Origin: JANQRZ01 sp965214485
Lineage (GTDB): Bacteria; Bacteroidota; Rhodothermia; Rhodothermales; JANQRZ01
Assembly (NCBI GenBank): GCA_965214485.1
Contig: CBDCBW010000017.1
Location: forward strand, 124,001-188,000
Length of the DNA: 64,000 nucleotides
Direction of reading: 5' to 3'
The notes under the pieces are model-generated. The model did not search any database. It was not told the DNA's origin and saw only the letters and a program-made list of their open reading frames with translations. A program made the translations under genes and the position numbers. This document shows positions 52,101-58,463 of the stretch, piece after piece. How positions within the stretch are numbered: the stretch's first letter is position 1; each line of letters opens with the position of its first letter.

Positions 52101-52747
52101 GTGGTTCCGTCTGTGGCGAGGCCATCCCAAAGACGACTTGCCAAATCAGGATGGTCGTAGTAACAGCCTTTGTCCAAAACGGCCGCTAGTGTGCCTGTCC
52201 CCGTGATCCCCATCGCCCAGACTTCAGGTGCCCTGATTTTTGTGACTCCCCACTCTGGGTCTGGGTTCAGTGGCAAGATTGGAGCGAGTTCGGCAGAACC
52301 CGGCTCGGCTGATGAACTCCCTCTCACCGCATTGCTCACTTGATCTGGGGAAAGTGGCCGGTCCCACGCGATGCGTCGCACCCCCGGCTGTGCGGCGATG
52401 GCCCGAATCATCTTGTCTGTCAGACAGGCACCGATGGCATTTGCGATTTCGATGCTGCGAACTCTCTCCGCTTCCCCGCGCTGCTCCGCGCTCCGCAAGA
52501 GGCTCAGCACGGCACTTTGCTGTTGCCGGGCGAAGCCGACGATCTCTCGCGCGGCATAGGTCTGGCGTTCGTCCTTCGGCATGGCGGCCATCGCGGCGCG
52601 CTCTGCCTGGGAGAACGTGCGCCCTGCGTCGAAGGAGATGAGCACGGGGATCAGTTCGTCCGCTGGGGTCTCTGCCATGTGCTTTTCAAGCTGCGGAGAG
52701 AGGACCGCCGTCTGCGCAGTAGCCGCAGGGGCAGACAAGAGAATCAC
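49184..52747 (-). CDS. S8 (subtilisin-like) secreted serine peptidase with T9SS sorting domain
   Basis: 1187 residues from GTG 52747. A propeptide-like region precedes the catalytic domain. Asp lies in AAVLDKGCYYDHPDL, His in GIEQHGTQVAGIV, the oxyanion Asn in HTNSAGNRG and Ser in FDGTSAAAPHVAGTVALM. A parallel beta-helix-like region (IETFERNVVEGSGSFGVAVI, NSVYDDGGLLLRNTT) and a helical stretch follow, then the T9SS tail VFPNPTRSTATVVLGL..LPSGVYLVRA. The GTG start truncates the signal peptide. A natural ATG at 52788 is out of frame by one base because of a C10 tract. The catalytic half looks less GC-rich than the rest. Confidence 0.88.
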   Translation of the reverse strand: MILLSAPAATAQTAVLSPQLEKHMAETPADELIPVLISFDAGRTFSQAERAAMAAMPKDERQTYAAREIVGFARQQQSAVLSLLRSAEQRGEAERVRSIEIANAIGACLTDKMIRAIAAQPGVRRIAWDRPLSPDQVSNAVRGSSSAEPGSAELAPILPLNPDPEWGVTKIRAPEVWAMGITGTGTLAAVLDKGCYYDHPDLASRLWDGLATDGTTQLWYDANGDSVRAPDGSEDLVHHGWDTVNNDNDPYQPEGIEQHGTQVAGIVLGDGTGDGGEQKQTGVAPEAILMCIQSNSGQLDEAGETARMEGFDFFVDMRAQWGSLFRLPDIVTMSANMRFSLQPDYEGWRHVTDAVLALGLAHTNSAGNRGEDIGGGCDGQGNTIAGLQPLPYNVGLPASAPPPWLHPDQPSPAPTGASHVSSANAVGATDSSDTIHSYSSRGPAAWEDIDQTYPCQDTIPPEFHDYPYPSTPLLKPDVVAPAGNGMFSTGCNDFGENGAPQNGSLLYCEFDGTSAAAPHVAGTVALMKQVAPDLTPAQVSEALQMSAVDLGLLGKDNVYGAGRIDAFAAVEYVLENLLPGDLVVPAGQTWSLGDLTVALAPGARVIVDGTLNATGTTFTARDSTQGWGGIVVFDTGALDLNGATVSRADVGITVLSTDVTVSGSWIEDNRVGIETGFVQGYCPDSPECNGGGRSAFTLRQSFGSGTFTFVRDNAEAGIRALNTNAIITDTAIRDNGTSTLNHHVGLGLSNATIETFERNVVEGSGSFGVAVIAGGDIEMSIPSPNNDYGYNRVANNGLAEVFVYNGGTAFLGSSTQNGRNSVYDDGGLLLRNTTSATVQAVNTYWDTLDPAAAGAFSGPVAFTPVSSCDYTVPGDPCIFSRAAPPGGLAAQRGASGPPAGASPDGGGLEPGLEPVLDESAALAETIRTLRAALAENPTAAAAPALVYELGALHRRDREDDLGEWPQTAALLGALRAPLAAPDVSEAERAVAEAALEVETVAALAREDYEAANDLITSWAPRAESPAVVGVLRLTEGHLAAQAGRYAEASALVESVAAAEPDADVQRELRAVAAAYARRAGDGGRGVSGTDASQTTSVAESPSEVTLAVFPNPTRSTATVVLGLREAGEVRAEVYDVLGRLVATLHDQELEAGRHQLRLETAKLPSGVYLVRAVVDDAAVTRRVTVLR

Positions 52748-52770
52748 CGTCAGAAGCTTCAGTAACGGTC

Positions 52771-52780
52771 GGGGGGGGGG
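52771..52780 (-). promoter_or_regulatory. C10 homopolymer between ATG 52788 and the S8 peptidase frame
   Basis: On the minus strand ATG-AAA-CG is followed by exactly ten C. With ten, the frame reads MKRPPPDRY then stop. With eleven (or eight), it reads MKRPPPRPLLKLLTVILLSA and joins the peptidase frame, giving a complete signal peptide with basic n-region. This is the layout of a slipped-strand contingency switch. A sequencing error of one base would look the same. Confidence 0.6.
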
Positions 52781-52995
52781 CGTTTCATGGGAATACCTCG
52801 CAGAATGGTGGTGGGTGGTTCACATGCGCTTCACAGAGTACAAACTCGCTCAGGAAAAGTCAAGGCTAAATCAGGGGCTCGTGTCACCTTCGGGTCCGAC
52901 GCCCCGGGGCAGTGCGGCCCAGACCTGGGTCCGGCAAGAAAATTGGGAGGCCGCCGGACCTCCGGCGGCGTGTCTCGCGCTCGTCCCCCGACCCT

Positions 52996-54462
52996 ATGCT
53001 TCCCACCCTCTACAAACGCAGCGATTCGGCGTGGCGCAGCGCAGCACTCGCCTTGGGCGTGTTGGCCGTTCTGCTCCCCATGATTGCTGTCGCCGAGCCG
53101 CCGCCGTCCGTCGATCCCGCCGTGGCGTGGGCGGGGCCGTGGGAGGTAGTGCAGGCTCCGCAGGCCGAGGCGAGGGCCGCCGGGCCGTGGTGGGTGGATA
53201 CCCTGATCTACACGCTCTACGCCGTCATCTTCCTGATCTTCGTCTACACCGTCCGGCACTACGCCTTCACGGTCAACCGGATGTTCGGGCGGCAGCATCA
53301 CCCGTATGCCGCGCTCGACACCCTCGACTGGCCGCCGGTGACGGTGCTCATCCCGGCGCACAACGAGGAAGCCGTGATCGCCGACAGCATCGGGAACCTG
53401 CTGGAGGTGGACTATCCCGCCGACCGAATCACGATCATCCCGGTCAACGACCGCTCGCAGGACCGGACGCGCGACGTGATCGACACGTGGGTAGCGTGGC
53501 ATCCGGGGCGGATCAAACCGTTCCACCGGACCGGCGGCAAGCCCGGCAAAGCGGCGGCGCTCAACGATGCCTACGCGCTCGTCGACACCGACATCGTGCT
53601 GATCTTCGACGCCGACTACCTCCCCGGACGCGATCTCATCAAAACCCTCGTCGCGCCGTTCGCCGACCCGGAGATCGGGGCGGTGATGGGGCGCGTGGTG
53701 CCGGTCAACACGGACGCGAACCTGATGACGCGGCTCCTCGATCTGGAGCGGACGGGCGGGTACCAGGTCGACCAGCAGGCGCGGATGAATCTCGGTCTTG
53801 TGCCGCAGTACGGCGGGACGTGCGGCGGCGTGCGCCGCAGCGTGGTCGAGGCCGTCGGCGGCTGGCGGGACGACACGCTGACCGAAGACACCGACATCAC
53901 CTGTCAGGTGCTCGCCGCCGGGTGGAAGGTGGCCTACCTCAACCGGGCCGAGTGCTACGAGGAGTCGCCGGAGACGTGGCCGGTGCGCACGAAGCAGATC
54001 CGGCGCTGGGCACGCGGGCACACCGACGCGGCGATCCGCTACGCCGGGACGGTGCTGCGAAGCCGGCACCTTGGCCTCCGCGCCCGGCTCGACGGGTTAC
54101 TCCTACTCGGCGTGTATGCAATGGGGCCGGTCTTGCTGACGGGGTGGATTCTGGCGATCGTGCTCTTCTACCTCGGCGTTCAGCAGCTGAACGTGCTGGT
54201 CGTCCTGCTCGCCATCGCCTCGTGCAACACGCTCGGCAACTTCGCGGCCTTCTTCGAGATCGCCTCCGGGACGCGGCTCGATGGGGGGCGGCAGCGGATC
54301 CGGCTGCTTCCGCTGAACCTGCTCGGCTTCCTCGTCAGCCTGGTCGCCACGAGCCGAGCGGTGGTGGAAGAGGTCGTAGACCAGGTGCGACCGGGGAAGC
54401 GGCGGCTCGTGTGGGACAAGACCAAGCGCTTCCGCTCGGACGCGCCTGACCTCCCGGCCTAG
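52996..54462 (+). CDS. Membrane glycosyltransferase family 2 (processive polysaccharide synthase-like)
   Basis: ATG 52996 gives 488 residues. N-terminal membrane segments lie at about 15-33 and 72-90, then a GT-A domain: VTVLIPAHNEEAVIADSIGNLL, IIPVNDRSQDRTRDVID, HRTGGKPGKAAALNDAYALV, the DxD in IFDADYLPGRDLI, the TED of LTEDTDITCQVLAAGW and the QxxRW of RTKQIRRWARG. At least three C-terminal TM helices follow (LLLLGVYAMGPVLLTGWILAIVLFY). These are the motifs of BcsA/PgaC-type synthases that polymerise and extrude a beta-linked polysaccharide. The sugar is unknown; a UDP-GlcNAc epimerase in the locus points to an amino sugar. No PilZ domain is seen. Confidence 0.9.
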   Translation: MLPTLYKRSDSAWRSAALALGVLAVLLPMIAVAEPPPSVDPAVAWAGPWEVVQAPQAEARAAGPWWVDTLIYTLYAVIFLIFVYTVRHYAFTVNRMFGRQHHPYAALDTLDWPPVTVLIPAHNEEAVIADSIGNLLEVDYPADRITIIPVNDRSQDRTRDVIDTWVAWHPGRIKPFHRTGGKPGKAAALNDAYALVDTDIVLIFDADYLPGRDLIKTLVAPFADPEIGAVMGRVVPVNTDANLMTRLLDLERTGGYQVDQQARMNLGLVPQYGGTCGGVRRSVVEAVGGWRDDTLTEDTDITCQVLAAGWKVAYLNRAECYEESPETWPVRTKQIRRWARGHTDAAIRYAGTVLRSRHLGLRARLDGLLLLGVYAMGPVLLTGWILAIVLFYLGVQQLNVLVVLLAIASCNTLGNFAAFFEIASGTRLDGGRQRIRLLPLNLLGFLVSLVATSRAVVEEVVDQVRPGKRRLVWDKTKRFRSDAPDLPA

Positions 54463-54464
54463 CG

Positions 54465-55304
54465 ATGATGTGGGTGCTCATCGTCGTAGCGTTGGGGGTC
54501 TGGATTGCGCTCGCGTTCGCACCGTCCGTGCAGGAGCTGTATCGCCGTCGCGACGCGGCCCCGCTTCCGGTCTCCGACCGATACCGGGAAGACCTGCGCC
54601 TCGGCGCGTCCGACGCGCGCCCAGAGGTAGGCATCGCACCGGGCAAGACGCTGGTCGGAACCGTCGCTGCGGACCGGACTCTCCGGCTCGGGGTCGGGTG
54701 CTCGTTCGAGCGGCTGCACGCGCCGACAGTGTGGTTCGGGGCGGAGGTGGAGCAGGAGGCGTTGCGGCCCGCTCCAAGCCTGGCCTTTCAGCCTCCGCCG
54801 GGGACCGACCTGAGAGCGGGCCGCTACCTCGTGCAGGGCGACCTCACCGTACCCGGTGACACCCAGGTCGATGGAGACCTCGTCGCGACGGGGCAGGTGC
54901 GGCTCGGAACGGGCGTGGTCGTGGAAGGGAGCATAAAGAGCTACGGCGACCTCGTGGTAGAGTCTGGTGGCACAATCCGAGGCAACCTCTTCAGCCGAGG
55001 TGATCTCCGCCTAGCGTCGGGGTGCCGGGTCCGCGGTGTCGTGGTGGCCGAGGGCGAGCTGAGCCTGGCCGCCGGAAGCGTCGTGGGAACGCCCGATGCC
55101 CTGGTTACAGCGACCGGACAGCGGGTGTCGGCGAGTGCCGGGGCCTGCGTTCACGGAACCGTTTGGGCGCTCGGTGCCGGGCGCGTCACGGCAGACCGAG
55201 GAAACGGAAAGGTGACAGGACCCCACATCGTCCCGGGTCACCCCGTTCGTAGCGAAGAAAAGAGCGAGACCGCGGTCGTTCCGTCCGGTAACTCGAAACG
55301 GTAG
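54465..55304 (+). CDS. Bactofilin-like polymer-forming protein with N-terminal membrane helix
   Basis: 279 residues. TM helix WVLIVVALGVWIALAFA at the N-terminus, a charged linker, then a repetitive beta-helix core (about 120-230: YLVQGDLTVPGDTQVDGDLVATGQVRLGTGVVVEGSIKSYGDLVVESGGTIRGNLFSRGDLRLASGCRVRGVVVAEGEL), the bactofilin (DUF583) pattern. Bactofilins form non-polar filaments that place enzymes in the envelope. It begins 2 bases after the synthase stop, so it may organise that synthase. Confidence 0.83.
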   Translation: MMWVLIVVALGVWIALAFAPSVQELYRRRDAAPLPVSDRYREDLRLGASDARPEVGIAPGKTLVGTVAADRTLRLGVGCSFERLHAPTVWFGAEVEQEALRPAPSLAFQPPPGTDLRAGRYLVQGDLTVPGDTQVDGDLVATGQVRLGTGVVVEGSIKSYGDLVVESGGTIRGNLFSRGDLRLASGCRVRGVVVAEGELSLAAGSVVGTPDALVTATGQRVSASAGACVHGTVWALGAGRVTADRGNGKVTGPHIVPGHPVRSEEKSETAVVPSGNSKR

Positions 55305-55392
55305 AAAGGTAGTTCTGCGCTGTGCTCGCCGCGCCTCAGCCCAGGCAGGCCGCGCCGACAAACCTAGAATGGATTGAGGCCGACGAGCCATT

Positions 55393-55468
55393 CGTCGAAC
55401 CCATCGGCGGACTCGTCGAAAGAGGTTTTGTGCTCGTCGAAAGAGGCAAATAGGGACGATTTGTCGAA
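55393..55468 (+). promoter_or_regulatory. Phased CGTCGAA repeats upstream of the epimerase gene
   Basis: CGTCGAA occurs at 55393-55399, 55414-55420 and 55435-55441, spaced exactly 21 bases (two helical turns). A variant TGTCGAA at 55462-55468 is 27 further. Copies two and three share the longer CTCGTCGAAAGAGG. Copies on one face of the helix upstream of a gene suggest an operator array. The regulator is unknown. Confidence 0.5.
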
Positions 55469-55548
55469 TCCTATTGGGCAGGGTGGACGGCACAGGGGAT
55501 GTAACCGAGCAGGGTGACCTTAGACCTTCACCAGCGCTCACTCCCTCT

Positions 55549-56823
55549 ATGTCCGATACGGTTCTTCTCTGCATGGGCACCCGCCCGGAGATCATCAAGA
55601 TGGCTCCCGTCTATCACGCGCTGCGGGAGACCTCGCTGCGTCCCGTGGTGCTCCACACGGGCCAGCACAGTGACATGGCGTGGCCGCTCTACGAGTTCTT
55701 CGGCATGGAGCCGGACCTCGCCCTCGACCTGACGCGCGAGCGGCCCAGCCTCGGCCATCTCTCGGCCCAGCTGCTCGACACCCTCGACCAGGTGGTGATG
55801 GAGTCCGAGGCGGCGGCGATGCTCGTTCACGGCGATACCTCCTCGACGCTCGCCGCTTCGCTGGCCGCGTTCTACGCCGGGGTCCCGGTCGGCCACGTCG
55901 AGGCCGGACTCCGCTCGCACGACGGGCGCGATCCGTTCCCGGAGGAGAAGAACCGCGAGATCGTGGCCCGCCTCGCCCGGTGGCATTTCGCCCCGACCTC
56001 CCGCGCCGTCGGGAATCTGATGCGCGAGGGATGCCATCCGGGCCACGTCCACCTCGTCGGCAACACGGTCGTGGACGCGACGAAGCGCGGCCTCGAGGCT
56101 GTTCTCGACCCCACCCAGGAAGCATCAGACCTCTTCGACGACGATCTGGCCGAGTGGGCCGGACGGGGCAGGCTCGTCCTCGTGACGGCTCACCGCCGGG
56201 AGAACTGGGGTCGCCCGATCACCGAAGTCGCGGCGGCGGTCGGCACGCTCGCCGCACGGCACCCCGGCGTCCGCTTCCTCTGGCCCCTCCACCCCAACCC
56301 CGCGGTGCGCTCTGCCGTAGCGTTCGGGTTGCAACTGGCAGGCATGAATTCGGAGGACCGCATTCGCCTGAGCAAGCCCCTTTCGTATCCCCAGATGCTG
56401 TGGGCGCTGCGCAACGCGTGGCTCGTGATGACGGACTCGGGCGGGGTGCAGGAAGAGGCGGCCGCGCTGGACCGCCCCGTGCTGGTCCTGCGCAAAACCA
56501 CCGAGCGCCCCGAACTGATCGAGGCCGGGGGCGGTGCCCTCGTCGGCACCGAGCGGTACGCCATCGAGGCGTGGGTCAACGAGTTGGTCACGGACCAGAC
56601 GTTCTACGACCGGATGCGGTGCCTGGAGAATCCCTACGGCGACGGGCAGACCGGCCCGCGCATCGCGGCTATCATGGAGCGGGACTTGGCCCACGCGGAG
56701 CTTACACCCTCCGGGATGCGCGGTGCCGAGGCGCTCCCCTCGATTAAGACCAGCTTGGCAGATGCGGACCTCTCCGACTTGGGGGTACTGAAGCCCGCTC
56801 ACACGATGCCGAAGGCGGCCTGA
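55549..56823 (+). CDS. wecB: UDP-N-acetylglucosamine 2-epimerase (non-hydrolysing)
   Basis: ATG 55549 gives 424 residues, about 45 longer than usual at the C-terminus. Signatures are LCMGTRPEIIKMAPVYHAL, VLHTGQHSDM, LVHGDTSSTLAASLAAFYAG, VGHVEAGLRSHD, PFPEEKNREIVARLA, LVTAHRRENWG, WPLHPNPAVR and MTDSGGVQEEAAALDRPVLVLR. It converts UDP-GlcNAc to UDP-ManNAc for surface polysaccharide. It is co-oriented with the synthase cluster and followed closely (8 bases) by the YaiO-like gene. Confidence 0.94.
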   Translation: MSDTVLLCMGTRPEIIKMAPVYHALRETSLRPVVLHTGQHSDMAWPLYEFFGMEPDLALDLTRERPSLGHLSAQLLDTLDQVVMESEAAAMLVHGDTSSTLAASLAAFYAGVPVGHVEAGLRSHDGRDPFPEEKNREIVARLARWHFAPTSRAVGNLMREGCHPGHVHLVGNTVVDATKRGLEAVLDPTQEASDLFDDDLAEWAGRGRLVLVTAHRRENWGRPITEVAAAVGTLAARHPGVRFLWPLHPNPAVRSAVAFGLQLAGMNSEDRIRLSKPLSYPQMLWALRNAWLVMTDSGGVQEEAAALDRPVLVLRKTTERPELIEAGGGALVGTERYAIEAWVNELVTDQTFYDRMRCLENPYGDGQTGPRIAAIMERDLAHAELTPSGMRGAEALPSIKTSLADADLSDLGVLKPAHTMPKAA

Positions 56824-56831
56824 CCACCCCG

Positions 56832-57602
56832 ATGCGCGTGCTCCGGTACATCGCCGTGCTCGTCTGCGCCGCTACGGGTGGACAGGCTCAACCGGCCATC
56901 GATCTGCAATCGGTGGAGGTGGGGACGGAGTACGAGTCCGTCTCCGGCGACTTTACGGACACGCGCGGCGTGAACGGACAGGCGGTGCTCGGCGGCATCG
57001 GCGGAACCTGGCGCCTCGAATGGGGGGCGCAGGAGCGATTCGGGGAGGCGGGGGTGATCTTTGGAGTGGGCCACTCCCGCCTCCTCAGTCGCACATGGGT
57101 TGCGCACGGATTCGTCGGCTCCAGCACTGCCGGGGCCTATCACGCCCGGCTGCGCGCCGGGGCCGAGGTCGGGCGCAAATGGGGACGCCGTGGGCCACTC
57201 GTCACGAGCCTCGGTGCCCAGGTCCACGATGCGCGCGACGTGCACCGCGACATCGTGCTGACCGCCGAGGCCGCGTACTACGCAGGGCCTTTCGTCGTCC
57301 AGTTCGGCAACCGCTACACCATCAGCACGCCGGGCGATGCGCGGGGCCACTACGTCCACGCGGCGCTCACGCACCAGCGGCCCGGGGCACGGAGCGTGTC
57401 CTTCCGCGCCGGGGCCGGGCACGAGGCCTACCTGCTGGTCGAGCCGTTCACCGCCAGGGTCGAGTTTCCGAGCTGGGAGGCCGGGCTGACGTGGACCGAG
57501 CCGGTCTTCAAGAGCTGGAGCGTGAAGGCGCGCGTGAGCCTTTACCGCAACCCCTACTACGAGCGCGGCGGCCTCGGCCTGGGCGTGCTGCGCCGGTTCT
57601 GA
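56832..57602 (+). CDS. YaiO-like outer-membrane beta-barrel protein
   Basis: 256 residues with a signal peptide (LRYIAVLVCAATGGQAQ). The rest is amphipathic beta strands ending in an aromatic (..LGLGVLRRF), typical of an outer-membrane barrel: VEVGTEYESVSGDFTDTRG, HARLRAGAEVGRKWG, VQFGNRYTISTPGDARGHYVHAAL, SWSVKARVSLYRNPYYERGGLGLG. The pattern resembles the YaiO family, found with exopolysaccharide genes (judged by eye). Position after wecB suggests a secretion pore or surface anchor for the polymer. Confidence 0.65.
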   Translation: MRVLRYIAVLVCAATGGQAQPAIDLQSVEVGTEYESVSGDFTDTRGVNGQAVLGGIGGTWRLEWGAQERFGEAGVIFGVGHSRLLSRTWVAHGFVGSSTAGAYHARLRAGAEVGRKWGRRGPLVTSLGAQVHDARDVHRDIVLTAEAAYYAGPFVVQFGNRYTISTPGDARGHYVHAALTHQRPGARSVSFRAGAGHEAYLLVEPFTARVEFPSWEAGLTWTEPVFKSWSVKARVSLYRNPYYERGGLGLGVLRRF

Positions 57603-57603
57603 C

Positions 57604-58446
57604 GTGGCCGACCTCCGACGCCATAGCGCCCGATCCGCGCGCCCCACGTACCGGGGCGGGGCGACGACGTTTCTCTACGAGCACCGCGCGTTCGCCCGGC
57701 TGCCCCGTCCGGCGCGCACCCTCGCCGAAGCCGTCGTGCTCACCCTCGTCACGACGGCGGCATGGCTGGCGCTGCTGCCCGTCGTGGGGCGGGCGTGGGG
57801 CTACGCCCTCGTTGCACTTGCGCCCGAAGGCGTCGGGGTGGTGATGACGCTCTACGAGGTGGCGGGTGCGACCGTCGGCGTGCCGCACCTCGCGCTCGAA
57901 GCGAGCCTGCCCGGTGCGGGTGTGTGGAGCGGGGCCGCGCTCGGGACGGGGCTGCTGTTTGCCGCATCGTTCGCGCTTCCAGACCGGATGACGCCCGGTA
58001 TCTACGCCCTGCGCGCCGTCTGCCTCATCCAGGCCAGCGCCGTCCTCTACTTCGCCTTCTGGGCCGACCGCTTCCCGTATACCCTCGGCGACTACCTCCG
58101 GGCGATGATGGCGACCGGGCTGGTCATCGCCACCGTGACGCCGGTCGTGCTCGGCTTCATCTGGCACATTCAGGATGTGGCCTGGCCGAAGAAGCTGGCG
58201 CTGGTCGTGCTGATGCAGGGGTACGCCGTCGTGCTCATTCCGCTCCAGTACGCCACGCACGGCTTGGTGCTGCGCGAAGCTACGTTGCTGTTCCTGCCGG
58301 TCCTCTACATCCTGTTCGGGGTGCTGCTGCACACCCTCACGCTCATCGCGCTCTACGCCTGGGGGATGAGCTGGAGCGGCGAACTCCCCGCCCTCGGCGT
58401 TCCCGCTGTGCCCCTTGCAGACCCCGCCTCCACCCAGGCCACCTGA
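57604..58446 (+). CDS. Polytopic membrane protein of unknown function
   Basis: 280 residues from GTG 57604, one base after the YaiO-like stop. A basic N-terminus precedes about seven membrane segments (AEAVVLTLVTTAAWLALLPVV, GVWSGAALGTGLLFAASFAL, GIYALRAVCLIQASAVLYFAF, MATGLVIATVTPVVLGFIW, LALVVLMQGYAVVLIPL, LLFLPVLYILFGVLLHTLTLIALYAWG). I recognise no family and no catalytic motif. Tight spacing places it in the polysaccharide operon, where it could be an accessory export or membrane subunit. Confidence 0.75.
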   Translation: MADLRRHSARSARPTYRGGATTFLYEHRAFARLPRPARTLAEAVVLTLVTTAAWLALLPVVGRAWGYALVALAPEGVGVVMTLYEVAGATVGVPHLALEASLPGAGVWSGAALGTGLLFAASFALPDRMTPGIYALRAVCLIQASAVLYFAFWADRFPYTLGDYLRAMMATGLVIATVTPVVLGFIWHIQDVAWPKKLALVVLMQGYAVVLIPLQYATHGLVLREATLLFLPVLYILFGVLLHTLTLIALYAWGMSWSGELPALGVPAVPLADPASTQAT

Positions 58447-58463
58447 CCACGCATTCGGAAACT

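Noticed and set aside
57762..58463. Longer start for the DUF11 surface protein reaching back into the membrane-protein gene
   Set aside because: The extra part is Arg/Pro-rich out-of-frame translation of the preceding gene; ATG 58464 gives a proper signal peptide.
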